A stretch of 51,366 nucleotides of DNA from an uncultured Flammeovirgaceae bacterium (GTDB lineage: Bacteria; Bacteroidota; Bacteroidia; Cytophagales; Cyclobacteriaceae), in contig CAKZYJ010000501.1 of NCBI GenBank assembly GCA_937884755.1, positions 1 through 51,366 of the forward strand, read 5' to 3'. The notes under the pieces are model-generated. The model was not told the origin of the DNA. It saw only the letters and a program-made list of their open reading frames with translations, and made no database searches. Shown piece by piece: positions 34,884-42,999 of this stretch; the first letter of the stretch is position 1, and every line of letters starts with the position of its first letter. A program made the translations under genes and the position numbers.

Positions 34884-35852
34884 TTAGCTGTCTTTTTTCT
34901 CCTCAGAATCAGATGAGAGCCAGACTACCTGCTGATGAGCCGAATGCGACTGGTTAAGAATATCGCGATAAAGTTCGGGTCGGCGGGCTTGTTGGTAGCG
35001 GTAACCTCCCGCTTGCGTAAGCTTTTCGGGTACACAGGTAGCAGTTACTACTTCATTACCTAATAGTCGGCATTCGGTGAGTATATCTCCGAAGGGGTCT
35101 AACATCATGGAACAACCGTTCTTCAACTGGTCGTCGTCCATTCCGATGGCGTTGGCGAACACTGCGTAGAGGGCATTATCATAGGCGCGGGCAGGTAACC
35201 ACTTCATTAGCCAAGCTCGTCCTTTTAATCCATTGAACTCGGAGCGTAAACTGGTAGGGTCAGTCGCCCGAGTTTTCCAATCGGCGGTGAAGTAGCCAGC
35301 ACCCGGTCGAGTAGAAGGTGTACCCATAGTTACGTGTGGCATAAACAGAATATCCGCTCCCAGAAAGTGAGTAGCTCGCACATTTTCGGGAATATTATTG
35401 TCGTAGCAAATCAGCATGCCGCAGTTCCAGCCGTGCAGAGTAAATGTGGTATAGCTATCGCCGGGAGTAAGTTGAGGGTGAATAAACGGATGAAGTTTCC
35501 GGTGCCGGGCAATCAGGCCGTTCGCATCTACGCAGATGTAAGTGTTGTAGACTTTGCCGTCCTCGTCTCGTTCAAGTAATCCTGCTAGCAAGGTTAAATT
35601 AAATTCATTAGCCAATTGGATTAGCCACTGCGTACTCTCGCCATCAGGTACTGGTTCGGCTACGGCTTGAAGCTCTTCCCAAGATAAGTGGCGGGCGAAC
35701 GCATAACCTGATAAGCAGCATTCGTGAAACGTTACTACCTGCGCTCCCTGTTGCTTCGCTATTTCAGCTAACTCTCGGACACGAGCCCGGTTATGGGCTT
35801 TATCAGCACTACGGTGCTCAAACTGAGCAGTAGCAATACGTAGATGATCCAT
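34884..35852 (-). CDS. Nitrilase-superfamily carbon-nitrogen hydrolase
   Basis: A 322-residue amidase/nitrilase fold enzyme with the triad Glu44 (TFHECCLSGY), Lys119 (HRKLHPF) and Cys149 (LICYDNNIPE). It has no signal peptide, so it is cytoplasmic. The insert GAGYFTADWKTRATDPTSLR and the C-terminal QAGGYRYQQARRPELY are distinctive and may mark an uncharacterised branch. It is the first gene of a nitrilase-sulfatase operon with 1-nt spacing. The link to an exported sulfatase suggests breakdown of an amide- or amine-bearing sulfated compound; this is inference. Confidence 0.9.
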   Translation of the reverse strand: MDHLRIATAQFEHRSADKAHNRARVRELAEIAKQQGAQVVTFHECCLSGYAFARHLSWEELQAVAEPVPDGESTQWLIQLANEFNLTLLAGLLERDEDGKVYNTYICVDANGLIARHRKLHPFIHPQLTPGDSYTTFTLHGWNCGMLICYDNNIPENVRATHFLGADILFMPHVTMGTPSTRPGAGYFTADWKTRATDPTSLRSEFNGLKGRAWLMKWLPARAYDNALYAVFANAIGMDDDQLKNGCSMMLDPFGDILTECRLLGNEVVTATCVPEKLTQAGGYRYQQARRPELYRDILNQSHSAHQQVVWLSSDSEEKKDS

Positions 35853-35880
35853 TCGGTAGCTGTTTAGGAAAGCAATGTGT

Positions 35881-36330
35881 TTAGAGCGAATCCTGCCAGG
35901 GGCGAATGAAGAACCCAGCTAATTGGGCAGCCTCATTCATTACTACCCGTACTTCGGGCTGGGCGTTACCTCGTTCAAAACCTCCCCGAAACCGAAAGAT
36001 ATGGTAAGTAGGATCGGTTAATGTCCGATACGCCTCTACGAAGGTAAGTGATTGGTAGTCGCCAAACAATTCGCGAATAGCACCGTAGGTCTGAAGCTGT
36101 TTTTCAGCAGTGAACTCCTCGCGCACCGCCGAAGTTGCTTCCGACTCTTTCAGCAGATAGGGCGATTCCTTTCGTTGAGCAGTTAGCATAGCATCAGCTA
36201 AAGACTCAGCAGTTTTAAATGGGGCAGATTTAAGTTCTTCTTCGGTAAGTTTTTTGTAACTATCCTGGGTAAGTAAAGGGGTACTACTTACCAACCAAAT
36301 CAGAATAAATAGTACATTATAAGCGAACAT
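35881..36330 (-). CDS. Exported DUF3887-like small protein
   Basis: A 149-residue protein with an N-terminal signal peptide (MFAYNVLFILIWLVSSTPLL). The mature part, with EKQLQTYGAIRELFGDYQSL, then YHIFRFRGGFE and a closing AQLAGFFIRPW, resembles the small alpha/beta fold (DUF3887, related to NTF2-like) that follows the pattern 'function of an acyl or lactam hydrolase partner'. Here no such enzyme domain is attached. It lies 28 nt upstream of the nitrilase gene on the same strand and may be the first gene of that operon. Confidence 0.6.
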   Translation of the reverse strand: MFAYNVLFILIWLVSSTPLLTQDSYKKLTEEELKSAPFKTAESLADAMLTAQRKESPYLLKESEATSAVREEFTAEKQLQTYGAIRELFGDYQSLTFVEAYRTLTDPTYHIFRFRGGFERGNAQPEVRVVMNEAAQLAGFFIRPWQDSL

Positions 36331-36641
36331 AATTAGTAAAAGACAATAGTTTATTGATAGTTTATAATGGTAGGGCTAAAGTTATCAATAATTTATAGTT
36401 GAGCAAGTAATATTGAACCAACTTTTTCTCGAATAATTAGACAGTAGCATAGAATAATGCTGGTATAATCAAAAATTATTAGATTTAACTTATTCACCTG
36501 AAAGGAATTTAGACCCAAGTAAGTAGATTAAGGCTAGAGTAATACTGTGGGGATAATTACGGAAAGACGGGAGCTAATGAAGTTGCAGTAGTAATGGATT
36601 GGTTAGAATAGCAGGCTACAGATTTTACAAATGCCTAGTGG
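36331..36641. other. Intergenic interval (311 nt), nothing recognised
   Basis: A+T-rich sequence between two minus-strand genes. No open frame of interest, hairpin or repeat was found. It should contain the promoter of the DUF3887-like gene and the end of the CotH/PycTM transcript. Confidence 0.5.
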
Positions 36642-37241
36642 CTAGGGAGTTTGATTACCAACAAATATTCGGGTGATGACAAATAACAAAGCGGTGACTC
36701 CGATACCCACTAAGAATACATTATAAGAGTACCGGAGTCTCTTAAATTTCTTTACTACATGTACGGTGTTAAAATAAAACTCGTTGGAGATGTTCTTGAA
36801 AACCAGACTTTGGCTACCTATCACCGCGTTAAAGTCTGTGTCATATTCTTCTTTGGCCAGTTCATCAAAATGTCTAACGTCAAACAGATGTTCTTTTCTT
36901 GCATCGGGAGACAATTTAATATTCCTCTTATTTAGCTGAATTGGCCGGGCGGCTAACGTTGCCATTGTTAGGGAAGCGATGCATGAAATTACAAAAAAAG
37001 TGAGGGCAGCAACTTCAATCTTCATAAAAGCATCAACTATTTCAAGGAAAATAATTAGCCCGCTAATAATGAAGGAGTTTAACTGAATCATGATGTTGGC
37101 CTTACTATCTACCAGGGCAACATAGCGGGCAATCATCCGAGAATGGTTTCTTAAAAAGACAGAAACAATCCGGGGAGTATCTTTATCTTTAAAAGGTCGG
37201 AAAGGCTGATTAAAATCTATTTGCTCTTCTGAATAGTCCAT
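36642..37241 (-). CDS. Pycsar-effector-like membrane protein (DUF5706/PycTM)
   Basis: A 199-residue protein with three hydrophobic helices (about 50-68, 76-97 and 173-194). D45-S-K-A-N49 directly before the first helix (VDSKANIMIQLNSFIIS) is the hallmark of the PycTM/DUF5706 family, whose members act as membrane-damaging effectors in Pycsar anti-phage systems when cCMP or cUMP is made. No PycC-type uridylate or cytidylate cyclase is found in this window. The gene instead follows a CotH-like gene by 20 nt on the same strand, so the two are likely co-transcribed. The family match is good; a defence role here is inference. Confidence 0.7.
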   Translation of the reverse strand: MDYSEEQIDFNQPFRPFKDKDTPRIVSVFLRNHSRMIARYVALVDSKANIMIQLNSFIISGLIIFLEIVDAFMKIEVAALTFFVISCIASLTMATLAARPIQLNKRNIKLSPDARKEHLFDVRHFDELAKEEYDTDFNAVIGSQSLVFKNISNEFYFNTVHVVKKFKRLRYSYNVFLVGIGVTALLFVITRIFVGNQTP

Positions 37242-37261
37242 TTAGTTACGGCAAAATACAA

Positions 37262-38347
37262 TTATTCACGGCAGTTCACACTTAGTTCCTGGCTAATTCG
37301 CTTGGGATTATTAGCAATTTCGTAAAAGGAAGCCAGATAAGATGTCATCCAGGTTTTTCTGCTTTTTGTTAGGTACGCCGAGTCTTCGATCAGTGCGAAG
37401 AAATTGTCCCGGTTGTTTTTGAACACTTCCAATGTCCGACTATACTGCTCAAAATCGCGGCAGGGACCCCGAAATAGTCTCTCGGTAATGTCTTTAATGG
37501 GTAAAAGGTCAGACGGGATAGCGTAGGGAGGATTAACAATACCGCAGAAATCAAAATCGTAGGGAATGGCCATTCGGATAAAGGATCCGGAGTTTTTTGG
37601 GGCTAATATTTTTACGTTGTGCTGAGCTGGAATAGACCAGTCAGTATTACCGATCATGTAGTGGAACACCGCAATTAAATTGATCTCGTCGGGATTGAAA
37701 ACGTTATAGGGAAAGTTCCCGCCTTTCAGTACCTTACTTTTTAACCGTTTGGCTACTGCTTTATGAGGCTCGATAATAAAGGCATAACGAATTTGTTCTG
37801 CCTTCTTTTGATTTCTTTTACCAGTGTCGTAGTATTTTACGCGCAGGAGCCGAACCCGGAAGCTATGATCGGTTAACTGATTGAACATTCTGTACACGTA
37901 GTACTCCGAAAGAAGGTATTGCTCGTAGTTAGTGCCTGGCTTACAGCTCCCCACCATCTTGATCTTATCAAAGGTTTGCAGCCACTTCAGGCGGACTGTC
38001 TTTTTAGGAAAGTTGAGTTTGATAGGCGGATAACTACAGGTTTCCCTCCGGAAGTTGCCTCTGGCTTTGATGCCAATTTTACGGCTGACAATCACACTAT
38101 CGTTAAGCGTATATCTGAGCACTGCTTCCTGATAATGTAATGTGTCTTTCTGCCGGCTCAACTGCCTGAAATCGGAGTAGATAGCAATCTCCATCAGTGA
38201 GGTATCAGCAAACAAGTCGTATGCTTTTTGAACGGCGTCAAAGTTATCTCTGAACTCAGCTGAAGCAGCATAGAGGGAATCAAAGTCGTGCTGGGCAAAC
38301 AGGGCGGTGGGCAACGATAACAGAAACAATATACCGTGCTTCAGCAT
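37262..38347 (-). CDS. Secreted CotH-like kinase family protein
   Basis: A 361-residue protein with a signal peptide (MLKHGILFLLSLPTALFAQ). The body follows the CotH (spore-coat protein kinase-like) order: a beta-rich start with KIGIKARGNFRRETC and PPIKLNF, then KIKMVGSCKPGTNYEQYLLS with a helix, GNTDWSIPAQHNVKIL where Asn234, Asp236 and His243-Asn244 match the catalytic loop, and IPYDFDFCG where Asp264 and Asp266 match the metal-binding DxD. The kinase residues seem intact. Its substrate is probably a secreted or surface protein. It is the first gene of a pair with the PycTM-like membrane protein. Confidence 0.78.
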   Translation of the reverse strand: MLKHGILFLLSLPTALFAQHDFDSLYAASAEFRDNFDAVQKAYDLFADTSLMEIAIYSDFRQLSRQKDTLHYQEAVLRYTLNDSVIVSRKIGIKARGNFRRETCSYPPIKLNFPKKTVRLKWLQTFDKIKMVGSCKPGTNYEQYLLSEYYVYRMFNQLTDHSFRVRLLRVKYYDTGKRNQKKAEQIRYAFIIEPHKAVAKRLKSKVLKGGNFPYNVFNPDEINLIAVFHYMIGNTDWSIPAQHNVKILAPKNSGSFIRMAIPYDFDFCGIVNPPYAIPSDLLPIKDITERLFRGPCRDFEQYSRTLEVFKNNRDNFFALIEDSAYLTKSRKTWMTSYLASFYEIANNPKRISQELSVNCRE

Positions 38348-38419
38348 ACCAGGAGGAAGTAGTTGCGGTAATATTAATCAATTTATGGTATTTTAAGAAA
38401 AATTGAAATACTTCGTAGA

Positions 38420-40099
38420 ATGAAATCGTCCTTGCTTTTCAATAGTGCCATTTTAGGCTTGTCCATCGTTATCGGGTCCCCCCACTATTCCGTATTTGCT
38501 CAGGAATCGACTCCACCAAAGCTGGTCTTGCAGATTACTGTCGATCAGCTTCGGGGTGACCTTCCGTTTCGGTATCAGCGGAATTTTACTGACGGAGGTT
38601 TTAAGCTCCTTATGAACAGCGGAGTATGGTACACTGAAGCCCATCACCCGCACTACGTAACCGAAACAGTGGTGGGGCACGCCACCCTGGCTACTGGTAC
38701 CTACCCCAGCGAGCACGGCATGGTGGGTAACAACTGGTACGATGCCGGCGAAGAAAAATTTGTGTATTCTGTAAGAGATGAGCGTTACCCGCTTCTTACT
38801 TCTGAGGGTAGAGAGCCACAGGGAGGCGCCGGTAGTTCGCCTAATACCCTGCTGGCCCCAACGTTGGCCGATCGGATATATGAAGCTTCCGGCGGGGTAG
38901 CTAAAGTATTCTCCGTTTCCCTGAAAGATCGGGCCGCGGTTGCCATGGGCGGCAAACAGGGGAAAGCTTTTTGGTACTCAACGGCTAACGGAAATTTTGT
39001 GAGCAGTGCTTACTACTATGAGGAGTATCCTCAATGGGTGAACGACTTTAATGAACAAAAGCTGGCCAACCGGTATCATCAGCAGAGCTGGAAATTGCTT
39101 CTGCCGAGGCGTAGCTATGTGAATAAGAAAAGAAAGCCAAAGGAAGATGCCCAAATCCAGGAAATAGAGGAGTTTAATCAGAAGTTTCCGCACAACTTCG
39201 CCGACTCGAGCAGCACGTATTTCTATCAGGTGCTCCGTTTAAGTCCGGCGGGCGATTCACTCACCGCCCGCTTTGCCAAAGAACTTATTGTAAAGGAAAC
39301 ACTAGGCAAAGATGATGTTACTGATTATCTGTCAATAAGCTTTTCTGCTACCGACAATATCGGGCATATGTTTGGGCCGAACAGTTTAGAGTCTGAAGAT
39401 CAGATTATTCGCCTGGATGGTATCTTGGCCGATCTGTTTAACTTTGTTGACGAGCAAGTGGGCTTAGATCAGACCCTGGTGGTGCTATCGGCCGACCACG
39501 GCATAACAGACTGTATATACAAGCAACTACGTGATAATCAGGAGGCCATAGAATTCTACTTTGATCGGCTGATTCCAACGGCAGATTCGGAAATGATGCT
39601 TATGGAAAAGTTTGGGGCGGGCACTGGGCAGTTGGTCCGTATTTATTACTACCCGTTTATTTATCTTAACCATGATTTTATTGAGGAAAGAGGCTTATCG
39701 TTAGCCGAAGTAACCAAAGTAGTAGCATCAGCCATCACTACTGTACCAGGAGTACGTAAGGCCATCCCAGTTGAGCAAATTTTCGCGGGCAATGCGGAGG
39801 GCATAGATGACTTTGAGCGGATACAGCGTAGTGTGCACCCCGCAAGGGCAGGTGATATTTTTATTGATGTTAATGATAATGCGGTACTTAGGAATTTTAG
39901 GGGAGCCGAATGTGCTAACCACAGCACCCCTGACGAAAATAATACCCACGTTCCGGTAGCTTTTTTAGTGAACGGACGACGAAGTAGCGTTGACCGGAGA
40001 ATCTCAATCGTCGATGTTGTGCCAACCATCTGTGAGATAGTGGGAATTGATGCGCCCGGAAAGGCAAGTGGAGCTGTGCTAAATGAGGTAGTCGAATAA
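38420..40099 (+). CDS. PafA-like alkaline phosphatase
   Basis: A 559-residue exported phosphatase of the alkaline phosphatase superfamily. A signal peptide (about 1-27, ending FAQ) is followed by metal ligand Asp42 (QITVDQLRGD), nucleophile Thr83 (ETVVGHATLATG), GNNWYD, and K169-D-R171 (SLKDRAAV). The Lys/Arg pair and the Asn are what separates the phosphate-irrepressible PafA monoesterases from nucleotide pyrophosphatases. SADHGITD carries later metal ligands. It would release phosphate from phosphomonoesters in the periplasm. Single gene, divergent from the CotH-like gene. Confidence 0.9.
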   Translation: MKSSLLFNSAILGLSIVIGSPHYSVFAQESTPPKLVLQITVDQLRGDLPFRYQRNFTDGGFKLLMNSGVWYTEAHHPHYVTETVVGHATLATGTYPSEHGMVGNNWYDAGEEKFVYSVRDERYPLLTSEGREPQGGAGSSPNTLLAPTLADRIYEASGGVAKVFSVSLKDRAAVAMGGKQGKAFWYSTANGNFVSSAYYYEEYPQWVNDFNEQKLANRYHQQSWKLLLPRRSYVNKKRKPKEDAQIQEIEEFNQKFPHNFADSSSTYFYQVLRLSPAGDSLTARFAKELIVKETLGKDDVTDYLSISFSATDNIGHMFGPNSLESEDQIIRLDGILADLFNFVDEQVGLDQTLVVLSADHGITDCIYKQLRDNQEAIEFYFDRLIPTADSEMMLMEKFGAGTGQLVRIYYYPFIYLNHDFIEERGLSLAEVTKVVASAITTVPGVRKAIPVEQIFAGNAEGIDDFERIQRSVHPARAGDIFIDVNDNAVLRNFRGAECANHSTPDENNTHVPVAFLVNGRRSSVDRRISIVDVVPTICEIVGIDAPGKASGAVLNEVVE

Positions 40100-40235
40100 G
40101 TACCGGAGGTAGCTTTCGGTATTGTCCAGAATTGATCTGAAGTAAATCATTATAGAATCGGCTCTAAGTGGGATGGTACTGAATTTTTTAGCTTTTTTGC
40201 TACCTAGCAAAGGTTACAGCTAACTATCTAATTTT

Positions 40236-41249
40236 ATGATCAAACATGTACTTATTCTGCTAGGGCTTTTCCTCTGGTTAGCTCATCACGGGCATGCGCA
40301 ACAGGACTCACTGCTCTTAACCAATGGCGATGTAATAGTAGGGGAAACCAAAGGAATGGATAGAGGGGTATTAACCTTCAAGACCGACTACAGCGATAGC
40401 GATTTCAAGATCGAGTGGGAAAAAGTAGCCGAGATTTACACTGATACTTATTTTCTGATCACCTTATCGGACGGAAGACGTTTCAACGGGACCATTCGCA
40501 GCGGCGATGATGGAAACATCACCATTACCAGCGAAGGGGTAACGGGTAGTACTACTAAAGAGAATATCGTATTTCTCAAACAAGTGGATCAAGATTTTTG
40601 GAGTAGACTGTCAGCTTCCTTAGGTATAGGCTACAGTCAAACGAAAGCTAATAATTTGCGGCAATTTAGTGTGCGTAGTGCCTTTGGCTTTATCGCTGAG
40701 CGCTGGTCTACTGATGCTAGTTACAACAATATCCGATCGTCTCAGGACGACATTGAAGATATTCAGCGGTTGGATGCGGCCGTATCTTACCGCTACTTTC
40801 TGCCCCGCGACTGGTTCTTGTTGGTGCAAGTGTCTTGGTTATCTAATACCGAGCAGAGTTTGGGCTTGCGAACAATTTCTAAAATAGGTCTTGGAAGGTA
40901 CATAATTCAAACTAACCAAACCTACTGGGGCTTGCAGGGCGGAGCTTCGTTCAACAATGAGCGTTTCACCAATGAAACCAATACTCGGCAGAGCGGAGAG
41001 GGTTTTTTCGGCACCGAGCTGAATATGTACGATATGGGCGATCTCAATTTGCTAACTAATATCGTTGTCTACCCAAGCCTCACCGAGCGAGGGCGACTGC
41101 GGGTTGATTATACCATTGATGCCAAATACGATTTACCGCTAGACTTTTTCTTAAAACTGGGCTTCACCCTCAATTACGACAATCAGCCGGTAGAAAATGC
41201 CAGTACTACCGACTACGTATTTCAGACTACTTTCGGCTGGGAATTATAA
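40236..41249 (+). CDS. DUF481 outer-membrane beta-barrel protein
   Basis: A 337-residue protein with a signal peptide (about 1-21, ending GHAQ). Residues 25-110 are a small beta domain (LLTNGDVIVGETKGMDRG; ITLSDGRRFNGTIRSGDDG) of the type that binds other partners or polysaccharide. From about 125 on alternating strands (LGIGYSQTKANNLRQFSVRS; VQVSWLSNTEQSLGLRT) lead to the C-terminal aromatic FQTTFGWEL, as in DUF481/YdiY-type barrels. It lies 136 nt after the alkaline phosphatase gene on the same strand; a shared transcript is possible. Confidence 0.85.
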   Translation: MIKHVLILLGLFLWLAHHGHAQQDSLLLTNGDVIVGETKGMDRGVLTFKTDYSDSDFKIEWEKVAEIYTDTYFLITLSDGRRFNGTIRSGDDGNITITSEGVTGSTTKENIVFLKQVDQDFWSRLSASLGIGYSQTKANNLRQFSVRSAFGFIAERWSTDASYNNIRSSQDDIEDIQRLDAAVSYRYFLPRDWFLLVQVSWLSNTEQSLGLRTISKIGLGRYIIQTNQTYWGLQGGASFNNERFTNETNTRQSGEGFFGTELNMYDMGDLNLLTNIVVYPSLTERGRLRVDYTIDAKYDLPLDFFLKLGFTLNYDNQPVENASTTDYVFQTTFGWEL

Positions 41250-41298
41250 ATGACCAAAATATCTCGTTCTATTTTGTAGTCTAGTATAGTAGGTACTA

Positions 41299-41474
41299 GG
41301 GCGTGTTGACATTTAGGATATCGAGGGATTTTGAGGTCAATTTTTGTCCGAATAAGGCCCTTGCGGTCCCCGCCGGGAAGAAGGGCGATACGGGGCATCC
41401 CATGCCGGAGCATCGGCCGCCGAAGCCCGGTAACGCAATTCGGGCGAAAAGTGATCCAAAATCGCCGATTTGAT
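41299..41474. other. GC-rich intergenic segment, possible mobile-element remnant
   Basis: Between the DUF481 and M28 genes lies a block clearly richer in G+C than its flanks, opening with GGGCGTGTTGACATT and containing small palindromes such as GGCATCCCATGCC. It encodes no plausible protein. The edge reminds me of insertion-sequence ends (TGTCAACACGCCC on the other strand), but I could not confirm this. It shares the 14-mer ACTTTTCGCCCGAA, in reverse, with the hairpin near 51.3 kb. Confidence 0.35.
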
Positions 41475-41537
41475 TCTACAACCTTATAACCTTTTGCTGG
41501 TTAGCTGTATGTATTTAACTAACCAATTGCTAGCAGA

Positions 41538-42923
41538 ATGAATTGTTACTACTCCCTAATCTTTCTTTTCCTTTCTTTTTCAGCGTATAGCCAGAGTACC
41601 GATCCCTACTTGCCCGACCAGCAGGCTCCGCCAGCGGTAGACCTACGGATGTACAATATTGTAGATGCCGTTTCGGCTGATCGTATTGAGCAGGATATTC
41701 GCACGTTGGCGGGTTTTGGTACCCGTAACACCATGGCGGACACGGTGTCGGATACCCGCGGTATTGGTGCGGCCCGCCGCTGGATTAAGGCAGAGTTTGA
41801 TAAAATATCGGAGGAGTGCGGTGGCTGTCTGGAAGTGTTCTACCAGCATAATCCGACGAAAGAAGGGGCCGGTTCGCGCATTGTGAAAGATGTAGATATT
41901 GTAAACGTAGTAGCTATTCAGCGGGGGACGCAATACCCCAACCGCATGATTATGATGTCGGGCGACATTGACTCCCGGGCTTCAGATGCTACCAATTATA
42001 CTATTGATGCACCTGGTGCTAACGACAATGCCTCCGGTATGGCTGGAACCATTGAAGCGGCCCGGGTGCTGACCAAGTACCAATTCCCCACCAGCATCGT
42101 CTACGCTGGCCTGGCCGGAGAAGAACAGGGGTTGTACGGCGGTCAAGGTCTGGCAAACTACGCGGAAGAAAACAATTGGGAATTAGTAGGAGTGCTGAAT
42201 AATGATATGATTGGAAATATTGAGGGAGTAGACGGAGTGATTGATAACCGTACGTTCCGCATTTTTTCCGAACCGGTACCACCTACCGAAACCGAGCAGC
42301 AGCGCCGCTTTCGACGCTTTACCGGAGGGGAGGTAGACGGTATCTCTCGCCAGCTGGCCCGCTACGTGCATCAGATGACCACCACCTACATGCCCGAGAT
42401 GAACCCCATGATGATTTATCGGCTCGACCGCTTTGGGCGGGGCGGCCACCACCGTCCGTTCAGCGATTTAGGTTTTGCCGGCATCCGGATTATGGAGGCT
42501 CACGAAAACTACAACCGCCAGCACCAGGATATCCGGGTAGAAAACGGTATCGAGTACGGCGACGTGATAGAGGGAGTGAACTTCCCCTACGCCCAAAAGC
42601 TTACCGCCGTGAATGCTATTACTTTGGCCGGTTTGGGCTGGGCACCTCCCGCTCCCGTTAGTGTGAGGATTGGCGGCGCCGTACGACCTTCAACCACGCT
42701 GGCCTGGAAGATAAGTGATGATACTCAGTTGGCAGGCTACAAGATTTATTGGCGTGAAACTACTGCACCTCAGTGGAAATATTCCCGCTACGTAGGCAAA
42801 GTAGACCGACATAGGCTGGAAGGTATCGTCATCGACAACTTCTACTTCGGAGTAGCTGCTGTAGGCAAAGACGGTAACGAAAGCATAGTCGTCTTCCCCT
42901 CCGGACTTATCCTCCGAAATTAG
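41538..42923 (+). CDS. M28 family metallopeptidase with C-terminal Fn3-like domain
   Basis: A 461-residue exported peptidase. The signal peptide ends near AYSQ (residue 19). The di-zinc M28 core has Asp163 (GANDNASG), Glu195-Glu196 (GEEQGLYGG), Asp223 (NNDMIG) and a late His (YNRQHQ, His329). The first zinc ligand is normally His in H-x-D; here the motif is SGD143-I-D145. The last 85 residues (RIGGAVRPSTTLAWKISDDT, GYKIYWRETTAPQWKY) form a fibronectin type III-like domain. Family members are aminopeptidases or carboxypeptidases. Single gene. Confidence 0.88.
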   Translation: MNCYYSLIFLFLSFSAYSQSTDPYLPDQQAPPAVDLRMYNIVDAVSADRIEQDIRTLAGFGTRNTMADTVSDTRGIGAARRWIKAEFDKISEECGGCLEVFYQHNPTKEGAGSRIVKDVDIVNVVAIQRGTQYPNRMIMMSGDIDSRASDATNYTIDAPGANDNASGMAGTIEAARVLTKYQFPTSIVYAGLAGEEQGLYGGQGLANYAEENNWELVGVLNNDMIGNIEGVDGVIDNRTFRIFSEPVPPTETEQQRRFRRFTGGEVDGISRQLARYVHQMTTTYMPEMNPMMIYRLDRFGRGGHHRPFSDLGFAGIRIMEAHENYNRQHQDIRVENGIEYGDVIEGVNFPYAQKLTAVNAITLAGLGWAPPAPVSVRIGGAVRPSTTLAWKISDDTQLAGYKIYWRETTAPQWKYSRYVGKVDRHRLEGIVIDNFYFGVAAVGKDGNESIVVFPSGLILRN

Positions 42924-42999
42924 CAAACGCGTCGGCACCTGATTCAGCCTAATAGTTTACAGTAAGGGTAATTTGTCCCAACTTCGGGCTTCCGACTTC

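Noticed and set aside
37242-40099. A complete Pycsar system around the PycTM-like gene
   Set aside because: No nucleotide-cyclase domain was found in the neighbours, which are a CotH-like protein and an alkaline phosphatase.
41222-41413. 63-codon minus-strand frame across the GC-rich intergenic block
   Set aside because: Overlaps the end of the DUF481 gene and shows no transposase-like motif; it does not prove an insertion sequence.
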